DNA from: Mesorhizobium sp. Root102
Lineage (GTDB): Bacteria > Pseudomonadota > Alphaproteobacteria > Rhizobiales > Rhizobiaceae
Reading direction: 5' to 3'
DNA: 64,000 nucleotides
Assembly: GCF_001425625.1 (NCBI RefSeq)
Contig: NZ_LMCP01000012.1
Coordinates: 188,620-252,619 of the forward strand
The position numbers were made by a program, and so were the translations under genes. Shown here one piece after another: positions 58,051 to 64,000 of the stretch (its first letter is position 1; every line of letters begins with the position of its first letter). The notes beneath the pieces are model-generated. The model was given only the letters and a program-made list of their open reading frames with translations. It was not told the origin of the DNA and ran no database searches.

Positions 58051-58866
58051 ATGGAATGGCCCCTGCCTGCTGATTTTTCGCCTGAGGCCGTCGCGGCAAT
58101 CCGGACGCGACTCGATCTGGCGCGGACCCACGGGGTGACGATCCTGTTCGCCATCGAAAGCGGCAGCCGCGCCTGGGGTTTCCCGTCCCCCGACAGCGAC
58201 TACGACTGCCGCTTTGTCTATGTCAGGCCTGTTGCGGACCATCTCGTGCTGGAGCAGGCGCGCGACGTAATCGAGTTTCCGATCGAAGGCGAGATCGACG
58301 CTGGCGGTTGGGATCTACGCAAAGCCCTGCGCCTGGCGCTCGGCGGCAATGCCGTCATCGTGGAATGGGCAAAGTCACCAATCGTCTATGAGGAAGTCGC
58401 CGGGTTTCGCGGGCGCCTTCTCGACGTTCTGGCTCAAATCGTCGATCCGGCAAAGGTGACGCATGACTATCTTGGGCTCGCGCGCTCGCATGTCGCCAAG
58501 ATCGGCAGTTTCTCCGGCGAGGTGAAGCTGAAGAAGCTGTTCTACCTGATCCGCCCGCTGGTGGCACTCGACTGGATGGAGCAGCGCGAGTTCACCGGCC
58601 TGCCGCCGATGAACCTTGGCGAATGTCTCGATCAGACCGAGATTCCCGCGCCGGCAAGCACGGAAATCCGTCACCTGATCGAGCGGAAAAGCCGGACGCG
58701 GGAGATGGGGTCCGGTCTCATCCCGACCGCAATCGCGCACTATCTCGAAGCGCGCTATGGCCATCACCAGATGAACCTTGCCGGCGTGGTGCGCGATAAG
58801 GTTCGCCAGGCGCGCGCCAATGCGCTCGCAACAGAGTTCTACCGCCAGGAGGCTGAGCGTCAATGA
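58051..58866 (+). CDS. Predicted nucleotidyltransferase (YcgL-like)
   Basis: A 271-residue protein of the polymerase-beta nucleotidyltransferase superfamily. The catalytic motif is GSRAWGFPSPDSDYDCRF, with the two metal-binding Asp, about residue 40. The C-terminal part is helical with KLKKLFYLIRPLVALDWM. Relatives encoded in bacteria and phages are thought to modify nucleic acids or proteins; no target is known. An upstream TTG at 58015 would add 12 residues; the ATG at 58051 is preferred by family length. It overlaps the YceH gene as ATGA. Confidence 0.85.
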   Translation: MEWPLPADFSPEAVAAIRTRLDLARTHGVTILFAIESGSRAWGFPSPDSDYDCRFVYVRPVADHLVLEQARDVIEFPIEGEIDAGGWDLRKALRLALGGNAVIVEWAKSPIVYEEVAGFRGRLLDVLAQIVDPAKVTHDYLGLARSHVAKIGSFSGEVKLKKLFYLIRPLVALDWMEQREFTGLPPMNLGECLDQTEIPAPASTEIRHLIERKSRTREMGSGLIPTAIAHYLEARYGHHQMNLAGVVRDKVRQARANALATEFYRQEAERQ

Positions 58867-59492
58867 GCGATGACCTACCCGTCCTTTCCCCTGTCGAGGC
58901 ACGCGTACTCGGCTGCCTGATCGAGAAGAAGGAGCTGACGCCGGATGTCTATCCGCTGACGCTCAATGCAGCACTGGCCGCCGCCAACCAGAAGACGGCG
59001 CGCGAGCCGGTGATGGCGCTGGAACAGGTCGAGGTGCACCGGGGGCTGAAGCTGCTCGAACAAAAGGGGTTGGTGCGGCAGATGTTCGGTTCGCGTGTCG
59101 AGCGCTACGAGCACCAGATGGCGCAGCGTTTCTCGCTGACCACGCCGCAGACCGCCTTGCTCGGTCTGCTCCTGTTGCGCGGGCCGCAGACGGCGCATGA
59201 GCTTCTGGCACGGGCCGAGCGCATGGCGCGGTTTTCGTCGATCGAAGACCTGCGCGCCGAACTCGATATGCTCATCGGCCGCCGACCACCGCTGATCCAG
59301 GAAATTCCGCGCGGCCCGGGGCAGCGCGAGGACCGCTACGTGCACCTCCTCGCCGGAGCTGTCGACGTTGCGGCTCTGTCGGCGCAACGCAGTGCGCCAG
59401 CCATGCCTCAATCCGACCTCGAAGCGAGATTGGAGGCGCTGGAGCAGGAAGTCGCTGCACTGCGCGCCCGGCTTGACGCGCTGGGCGGCTGA
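58863..59492 (+). CDS. YceH family (DUF480) protein
   Basis: A 209-residue winged-helix protein. Conserved DUF480 blocks are LSPVEARVLGCLIEKKELTPDVYPLT, NAALAAANQKTAREPVM and TALLGLLLLRGPQTAHEL (each quoted in part from the full region). A coiled coil of about 30 residues ends the protein. YceH members look like DNA-binding proteins, but function is unproved. It is coupled to the nucleotidyltransferase gene. Confidence 0.92.
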   Translation: MSDDLPVLSPVEARVLGCLIEKKELTPDVYPLTLNAALAAANQKTAREPVMALEQVEVHRGLKLLEQKGLVRQMFGSRVERYEHQMAQRFSLTTPQTALLGLLLLRGPQTAHELLARAERMARFSSIEDLRAELDMLIGRRPPLIQEIPRGPGQREDRYVHLLAGAVDVAALSAQRSAPAMPQSDLEARLEALEQEVAALRARLDALGG

Positions 59493-59549
59493 CGCCGTCA
59501 GCGGTCATTCAACGCGTTATCGCCCAGGGTCCCTGCTATCCGAAATGAA

Positions 59550-59575
59550 AACGCCGGCGTTCGGGCCGGCGTTCG
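59550..59575. terminator. Bidirectional terminator between yceH and osmC-type genes
   Basis: AACGCCGGC, loop, GCCGGCGTT, with A/T-rich flanks on both sides (GAAA before, CGTTACT after). It separates the two convergent genes and can serve both. Confidence 0.75.
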
Positions 59576-59598
59576 TTACTCAGCTCACCCGTTTCGGT

Positions 59599-60024
59599 TC
59601 AGCCAAGCCTGGCGTCGAGCGACACCTTGATCGCGCCAAGTGCCTTCGAAACCGGACATTCGGCCTTGGCTTTATCCGCCAGTTCCTTGAATTTTGCCTC
59701 GTCGATGCCAGGCACCTTGCCAACCAGTGTGATGGCGCTGCCGGTGATGCCGGTGCCGGGAACCAGCGTCACCACCGCCTTGGCGTCGAGCTCGGTGGCG
59801 GGCGTGCCGTTTTCGGCCAGGAAATGCGACAGCTGCATGGCATAGCAGCCGGCATGCGCGGCTGCGATCAGCTCTTCCGGGTTGGTGCCGGATTTGCCGC
59901 TCTCGTCCTCGAAGCGCGCCTTGAACGAATAGGGCGTGCCCTTCAGGGTTCCGCTCTGGGTGTCGAGCGTGCCCTTGCCCTCTTTCAGATTGCCTTTCCA
60001 GACGGCGTTTGCGGTGCGGTCCAT
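59599..60024 (-). CDS. OsmC family peroxiredoxin
   Basis: A 141-residue OsmC-type thiol peroxidase. Catalytic Cys in AAHAGCYAMQLSHFL and resolving Cys in KAECPVSKAL are present at the usual spacing, and NPEELIAAAHAG is family-typical. The ATG at 60024 is preceded by AAGGAG. It is the second OsmC/Ohr-fold protein of the window; unlike ohr it has no adjacent regulator. Confidence 0.93.
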   Translation of the reverse strand: MDRTANAVWKGNLKEGKGTLDTQSGTLKGTPYSFKARFEDESGKSGTNPEELIAAAHAGCYAMQLSHFLAENGTPATELDAKAVVTLVPGTGITGSAITLVGKVPGIDEAKFKELADKAKAECPVSKALGAIKVSLDARLG

Positions 60025-60261
60025 GAATTTCTCCTTGGTTGTCGTGGCTGGGGTTGTGGTGACTTGTTGTCGGGCTGAGCCTGGCTTCCGGTCAACTATA
60101 GCGCGCTCGGGCGCGAAGGCCACTGCGCACTTTGAACCACAGCACGGTGTCGGCGATGGGGTTCAAATTTTTTCTGAAAATGCCGATGCAAAAATGTCGA
60201 CTTTAGTTCCCCTCGCCCGTCCTGCGGGCGGCCACGGGTTTGTGGCCGAATGGAGATTCAC

Positions 60262-60489
60262 ATGGACAATCTGTTTTTCGCACTGTGGAAAGGCGCAGGC
60301 TGCAAGGCCGGGCGGCGAGAAGACTTCTGGCTGCATCCGCCGGCGTCCGGCTTTGGGCGGCTGCTGGCGGCGGTTGCCATTATCGGCATCGCGGCATGCC
60401 TTCTCGACCATGCAGCCGCGGTAAAGGACAACGCTGACACCCTCGTCACCGCATCGTATGGGTCGTCGCAGCAAGGGAGCTGGAAATGA
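60262..60489 (+). CDS. Small single-span membrane protein coupled to YciI
   Basis: A 75-residue protein. An N-terminal cytosolic region (FFALWKGAGCKAGRREDFWLHPP) precedes one membrane helix (GRLLAAVAIIGIAACLLDH). The ATG at 60262 has GGAG 7 bases before it. The stop overlaps the YciI gene as ATGA, which supports real translation. No family known. Confidence 0.6.
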   Translation: MDNLFFALWKGAGCKAGRREDFWLHPPASGFGRLLAAVAIIGIAACLLDHAAAVKDNADTLVTASYGSSQQGSWK

Positions 60490-60842
60490 AATATGTCTGT
60501 CTGGTCTATGGCGAGGAAAAGGATCTTCACGCGCTGACCCCGGCGGGGGCGGCCAAGCTCGACGCCGATTCGCTGGCCTACGACCGATCGCTGGAGGAGA
60601 GGGGCCTGCTGATCGTCGCGCAGGCGCTGCAATCGGTGACGACAGCCAAGACCGTGCGGCGGCGCAAGGGCAAGCGGCTGGTCATCGACGGCCCCTTCGC
60701 CGAAACAAAGGAGCAACTGCTTGGGTTCGTCATGATCGAGGCAAAGAATCTCGAAGAGGCGCTGGATATTGCCGCCGATATTCCGCTGGCCGAACTCGGC
60801 ACGATCGAGGTCCGGGCCATCTACGACATACCGGGGTCATAG
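60486..60842 (+). CDS. YciI/YCII family protein (DGPF domain)
   Basis: A 118-residue YCII-fold protein. The signature IDGPFAETKEQLLGFVMIEA and the N-terminal KYVCLVYGEEKDL are diagnostic of the DGPF subgroup often found beside ECF sigma factors. No sigma factor gene is adjacent here. The molecular activity is unknown, although the fold resembles muconolactone isomerase. Confidence 0.9.
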   Translation: MKYVCLVYGEEKDLHALTPAGAAKLDADSLAYDRSLEERGLLIVAQALQSVTTAKTVRRRKGKRLVIDGPFAETKEQLLGFVMIEAKNLEEALDIAADIPLAELGTIEVRAIYDIPGS

Positions 60843-60983
60843 AGCCTGCCACGCGTTGCGGCCGCTTCGAACCAGGGCGTCTGGCTGAGCCGACGTTCTG
60901 GGTTCGGTTTCGTGCGCAACTTTTGCGTGTTGAAGCCTGCCAAGAGTTCTCCTATCGTCGCCGGGATTTTGGGGGATGTCGGC

Positions 60984-61511
60984 ATGCCATTCTTGATTGC
61001 TATCCTTGGCGTGTTGGGCGCGGCGGCGTTCTGGTGGTACCGGATGAAGGCGATGAACGACGCGGCTCGCGAGGTTGCGGACGTCGTCGGGCGCGTGCAA
61101 GGCAACATCCGCCGCAAGAAGCTGCGCAATCAGGCGGCCCTGTCGCCGCTGACGGCGATCGATGATCCGGTCGTAGCGGCGGCAACGCTGATCACCGCCA
61201 TCGTCTCCGAGAATGGGCCCATCCTGCCGCAGCGCGAGGCTGTCATTCGCGCGGTGATTTCCGAGATTGCCGACAAGAAGAAAACGGACGAAGCGGTGGT
61301 CTATGCCAAATGGGCGGCGTCACAGATCGACGACACCACTGTTGTCATCGACAAGCTGGCGCCGTTCCTGCGCGAACGTCTCGATGTCACCGAGCGAAAC
61401 GATCTGCTGCAGATGGTCAACCGCGCCGCCCAGGGCGGCGAGAAACGCCTGCAGATATCCGACCAAAGGATATTGCGGCTGCGGCAGAAGCTCGGTTTTG
61501 AGGTGAACTGA
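60984..61511 (+). CDS. Conserved membrane-anchored protein, possibly TerB-like
   Basis: A 175-residue protein with one N-terminal helix (FLIAILGVLGAAAFWWY), then a basic segment and a helical domain with AVISEIADKKKTDEAVVYA and DLLQMVNRAAQGGEKRLQISDQ, a pattern like TerB/DjlA N-terminal helical bundles. The ATG at 60984 is preferred over an upstream start at 60912. Function unknown. It is convergent with the hydroxylase gene. Confidence 0.75.
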   Translation: MPFLIAILGVLGAAAFWWYRMKAMNDAAREVADVVGRVQGNIRRKKLRNQAALSPLTAIDDPVVAAATLITAIVSENGPILPQREAVIRAVISEIADKKKTDEAVVYAKWAASQIDDTTVVIDKLAPFLRERLDVTERNDLLQMVNRAAQGGEKRLQISDQRILRLRQKLGFEVN

Positions 61512-61521
61512 GCGACAGCGC

Positions 61522-62802
61522 TCAGATCGCCTCGCCTTTCAGCAGCCTTGGCGTTCCTGCGGACAATCCTGACGCCTGCCGGATAAAAAACTCCTTCAGG
61601 CGCGGCATGCGTTCGACCAGCCCGAGGCCGATGTCGCGGACGGTACGCAGCGGGCCGATGTCGTTGGAAAACAGCCGGTTCAGCACATCTGTCGTGACGC
61701 CCATCTGTACCGTGTCGAAACGCCGCCACTGCTGGTAGCGTTCGAGCACGTCGAGCGCACCGATGTCCTGGCCGAGCCGGTCGGCCTCGACGATCACCTC
61801 GGCAAGGGCCGCAACATCCTTGAAGCCGAGATTGAGGCCCTGGCCGGCGATCGGGTGGATACCGTGGGCGGCATCGCCGGCGAGCGCGATGCGCGGCGCG
61901 ACGAAGGCACGCGCAATGGTCAGGCCGAGCGGCCAGGCGCGCGGCTTGTCAGCGACGCGGAGCTCGCCAAGCTTCAGGCCAAAGCGCTGTTCGAGTTCGT
62001 GTTCGAAGACGAGATCGTCACCGGCCACCAGCTTGTCGGCATCCTGCGTGCGTTCGACCCAAACGATCGACGAGCGATTGGTGCCGTCCTCGCCGGGTTT
62101 GAGCGGCAGTGTGGCGAAGGGCCCCGCCGGCAGGAAATGCTCCTCGGCGCGGCCATGGTGCGGGCGTTCATGCGCCACGGTGCAGACGATGCCGGACTGG
62201 CCATATTCCCACTTCACCGTCTTGATGCCGGCCATGTCGCGCAGCTTGGAGTTGACGCCGTCGGCGGCGACCAGCAGCCGCGCCTTCAGCGTCGCACCGT
62301 CGGCGAGATGCACGGTGATGCCACTGCCGTTGGTCTCGAAGCCCTGCACGGCGACGCCTTCGATGATGTCGATGCCGAGCTTTTCCGCATTGGCCCGCAA
62401 GGCGCCGTTCAGCACCCTGTTGGCGACCATATGCGCAAAGGGCTCGCCCGGCGCCACTTCGCCGTCGAAGGTCAGGAACACCGGACGCACCGGATCGGAG
62501 GTGCGCGAATCGGTAATGATCATCTCGGTGATCGCCTGCGCCTGCGGTGCGATCTCGCCCCACACGCCGAGCTGGTCGAGCATGCGGCAGGCGGCGGCGG
62601 CAATGGCCGACGCGCGGCCATCCCTTTGCCAGACGCCAGCGGGCGCGGCATCAACGAGCGCGATGGCGAGGCCCGGGCGCGCCTGCTTCAGGGACACGGC
62701 GGCGGCCAAGCCGACATAGCCGGCGCCGGCAACCAGAACATCGAGCCCAGACCTGGTTTTCGCGCTTGGCCTGGTTTTCGCGTCCGCCTTGCGTTCCATC
62801 AT
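61522..62802 (-). CDS. UbiH/UbiF family FAD-dependent monooxygenase
   Basis: A 426-residue class A flavin hydroxylase, probably of ubiquinone synthesis. FAD loop VLVAGAGYVGLAAAVSL near residue 20, the DG motif in LLVAADGVNSKLRDMAG, and the C-terminal GDAAHGIHPIAGQGLNLGFKD are intact. AAGGAG 5 bases before the first of two ATG decides the start at 62802. The open frame continues far upstream but that part is the antisense of tesB. Which ring position it hydroxylates (UbiL, UbiH or UbiF role) is not clear. Confidence 0.9.
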   Translation of the reverse strand: MMERKADAKTRPSAKTRSGLDVLVAGAGYVGLAAAVSLKQARPGLAIALVDAAPAGVWQRDGRASAIAAAACRMLDQLGVWGEIAPQAQAITEMIITDSRTSDPVRPVFLTFDGEVAPGEPFAHMVANRVLNGALRANAEKLGIDIIEGVAVQGFETNGSGITVHLADGATLKARLLVAADGVNSKLRDMAGIKTVKWEYGQSGIVCTVAHERPHHGRAEEHFLPAGPFATLPLKPGEDGTNRSSIVWVERTQDADKLVAGDDLVFEHELEQRFGLKLGELRVADKPRAWPLGLTIARAFVAPRIALAGDAAHGIHPIAGQGLNLGFKDVAALAEVIVEADRLGQDIGALDVLERYQQWRRFDTVQMGVTTDVLNRLFSNDIGPLRTVRDIGLGLVERMPRLKEFFIRQASGLSAGTPRLLKGEAI

Positions 62803-62898
62803 CTTCGCTCCTTGCGCGCCGGCCGGGTCTTGCGCCCTTGACTGCCTGTCCGTCCTGTCGGAAACCGCCATACCACTTCTGCGGCGAGGGCGCGAAAT

Positions 62899-63774
62899 AT
62901 GACGGCAGCCATGGACGAGCTTCTCGGCATTCTCGACCTCGAGAAGCTGGAACACAATCTGTATCGTGGTCGCAGCCCCCAGCTCGACTGGCAGCGCGTC
63001 TTCGGCGGCCAGACCATTGCCCAGGCGCTGGTGGCGGCGCAGCGAACCGTCGATCCCGATCGCCATGTGCATTCGCTGCACGGCTATTTCATGCGGCCCG
63101 GTGACACCAAGGTGCCGATCGTCTACGAGGTCGACCGCATCCGCGATGGCGGCTCCTTCACAACGCGACGCGTGGTGGCGATCCAGCACGGCCAAGCGAT
63201 TTTTTCGCTGGAAGCCTCGTTCCAGCAGGACGAGGTCGGCCTCGAGCACCAGGTGCCGATGCCGCAGGACGTTCCGGGGCCGGACACGTTGCTGTCGCAG
63301 CGCGAATTGCTGGGCAAGTTCGGCGAGGCGGTGCCCGAAGGCATCAAACGCTACTGGGTGCGCGACCGGCCGATCGAGATGAAGCCAGTGATGCTGAAGC
63401 ATTACACGAGCCGCGAGAAGCTGGAGCCGAAACAGAACATCTGGATCCGCACCACCGGTCCGGTGCCGGCGGATCGCGCCATCCAGGCAGCGGTGCTTGC
63501 CTATCTTTCCGACATGACACTGCTCGACACATCTACTTTCGCGCATGGCCGCGCCATTTTTGACCGCGATATCCAGGCGGCGAGCCTCGACCACGCCATG
63601 TGGTTCCATCGCAGCCATGCGCTCGACGACTGGATGCTCTACACGCAGGACAGCCCGTCGACGCAGGGGTCGCGCGGCTTTACGCGCGGGTCACTGTTTG
63701 CCCGCGACGGCAGGCTGATCGCCTCGGTTGCGCAGGAAGGGCTGATCCGGCTCAAGCGATCGCCTCCAGAGTAG
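62899..63774 (+). CDS. tesB: Acyl-CoA thioesterase II
   Basis: A 291-residue double-hotdog thioesterase. N-terminal LEKLEHNLYRGRSPQLDWQRVFGGQ, the HSLHGYFMRPGD motif and the C-terminal Asp-containing FHRSHALDDWMLYTQDSPS are diagnostic. It hydrolyses medium and long acyl-CoAs. It stands next to glnK, an old linkage also known from the E. coli glnK-amtB-tesB region. Confidence 0.95.
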   Translation: MTAAMDELLGILDLEKLEHNLYRGRSPQLDWQRVFGGQTIAQALVAAQRTVDPDRHVHSLHGYFMRPGDTKVPIVYEVDRIRDGGSFTTRRVVAIQHGQAIFSLEASFQQDEVGLEHQVPMPQDVPGPDTLLSQRELLGKFGEAVPEGIKRYWVRDRPIEMKPVMLKHYTSREKLEPKQNIWIRTTGPVPADRAIQAAVLAYLSDMTLLDTSTFAHGRAIFDRDIQAASLDHAMWFHRSHALDDWMLYTQDSPSTQGSRGFTRGSLFARDGRLIASVAQEGLIRLKRSPPE

Positions 63775-63802
63775 GCATTTTCGGAAAATTGCCTAATTTT
63801 TA
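63772..63802 (+). terminator. Terminator at the end of tesB
   Basis: TAGGCATTTTC, GGAAAATTGCCTA and ATTTTTAA: the stem begins in the tesB stop codon. Pairing is near-perfect with one bulge. Confidence 0.7.
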
Positions 63803-63893
63803 AGCATATGGATCGCCGCAGCTGTGAGCAGGTTGCGTCGGAACGCTCCTCAATCTCTTTGTTTACAACGAGTTAACACCCAGCTTCGGCACT

Positions 63894-63909
63894 TGGCACG
63901 GAGCTTGAA
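63894..63909 (+). promoter_or_regulatory. Sigma-54 promoter of glnK
   Basis: TGGCACG-GAGC-TTGAA fits the sigma-54 consensus TGGCACG-N4-TTGCA with one mismatch; the GG and the -12 TTG spacing is exact. It lies 83 bases before the glnK ATG and implies NtrC-dependent expression under nitrogen limitation. Confidence 0.85.
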
Positions 63910-63991
63910 TCCTCGTGGGCACTCTCCGGCTCTTTGGGATCGGTGAAGGTGTGCAAACGCGGGGGACCGCAACAGCAAAGGGTGAAACCTT

Positions 63992-64000
63992 ATGAAAATC
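63992..64000 (+). CDS. glnK: First codons of a P-II protein gene, probably glnK
   Basis: Only ATG AAA ATC (Met-Lys-Ile) is inside the window. P-II proteins begin MKI, and the sigma-54 promoter plus tesB neighbourhood strongly suggest glnK with amtB beyond the edge. The identity rests on context. Confidence 0.6.

Noticed and set aside
61522..63618. A 698-codon minus-strand frame covering the hydroxylase and the region opposite tesB
   Set aside because: The part beyond 62802 is antisense to tesB; the true start has a good ribosome site.

Overview
The window is high-GC chromosomal DNA from an alphaproteobacterium of the order Rhizobiales, most likely Mesorhizobium or a close relative in Phyllobacteriaceae. 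The evidence is an Omp19-type lipoprotein as in Brucella, the zapE-mdh-sucCD-sucAB-lpd order, acnA divergent from the ccm operon, dapF-mtaB-ftsY-yciB, tesB followed by glnK, and intergenic palindromes of the kind scattered through rhizobial genomes. The species call is inference from gene order and family resemblance. The content is almost entirely housekeeping. No prophage, transposase, CRISPR array, tRNA or rRNA was seen.

Layout. 1-5.7 kb: arylesterase divergent from a YbbA/YbbP-type ABC exporter, then a BI-1 membrane protein and a GNAT acetyltransferase. 5.7-8.3 kb: DUF2794, a candidate structured small RNA, a DUF1223 secreted protein and a ceramidase-family membrane enzyme. 8.3-13.7 kb: acnA divergent from ccmA-ccmB-ccmD-ccmG, with an Irr-box-like palindrome between them and no ccmC in its usual slot. 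13.5-21.6 kb: a small DUF1127-like protein, an SMP-30 family enzyme, a tautomerase, and a long minus-strand run dapF-mtaB-ftsY-yciB-PPOX-FMN reductase. 21.4-25.4 kb: DUF1328 protein, a secreted protein, an MBL-fold hydrolase, Omp19 and ZapE. 25.9-36.6 kb: the TCA operon mdh-sucC-(cupin)-sucD-sucA-sucB-(secreted protein, SDR)-lpdA. 36.9-43.1 kb: an Ala-Pro repeat membrane protein, a frameshifted DUF2867 gene, TraB/GumN, xerC, rimM-trmD, TauE and rplS. 43.2-46.7 kb: ohr-ohrR, an amino-acid ABC transporter lacking its ATPase gene, and a methyltransferase. 47-52.1 kb: leuC, two consecutive diguanylate cyclases and two small exported proteins. 52.3-55.8 kb: sdhCDAB. 56-64 kb: a MocR regulator beside DUF983, a nucleotidyltransferase with YceH, OsmC, YciI, a UbiH-type hydroxylase, tesB, and the first codons of glnK behind a sigma-54 promoter.

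Several genes act together. Malate dehydrogenase, succinyl-CoA synthetase, 2-oxoglutarate dehydrogenase (E1, E2, E3), aconitase and succinate dehydrogenase cover much of the TCA cycle. Aconitase, LeuC, SdhB and cytochrome c maturation all depend on iron or haem, and two of the control regions (acnA/ccmA and sdhC) hold operator-like palindromes.

Most notable observations: the missing ccmC; a palindromic repeat read in frame inside the FtsY linker together with a 240-bp-offset duplication; a one-base frameshift in a DUF2867 gene; three intergenic hairpins built from unrelated short repeat units; a cupin gene between sucC and sucD; shared CATACA motifs before and after a MocR gene; a degenerate second copy of the 3' end of sdhB; and an unassigned small RNA candidate. 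No clearly new multi-gene system was found.
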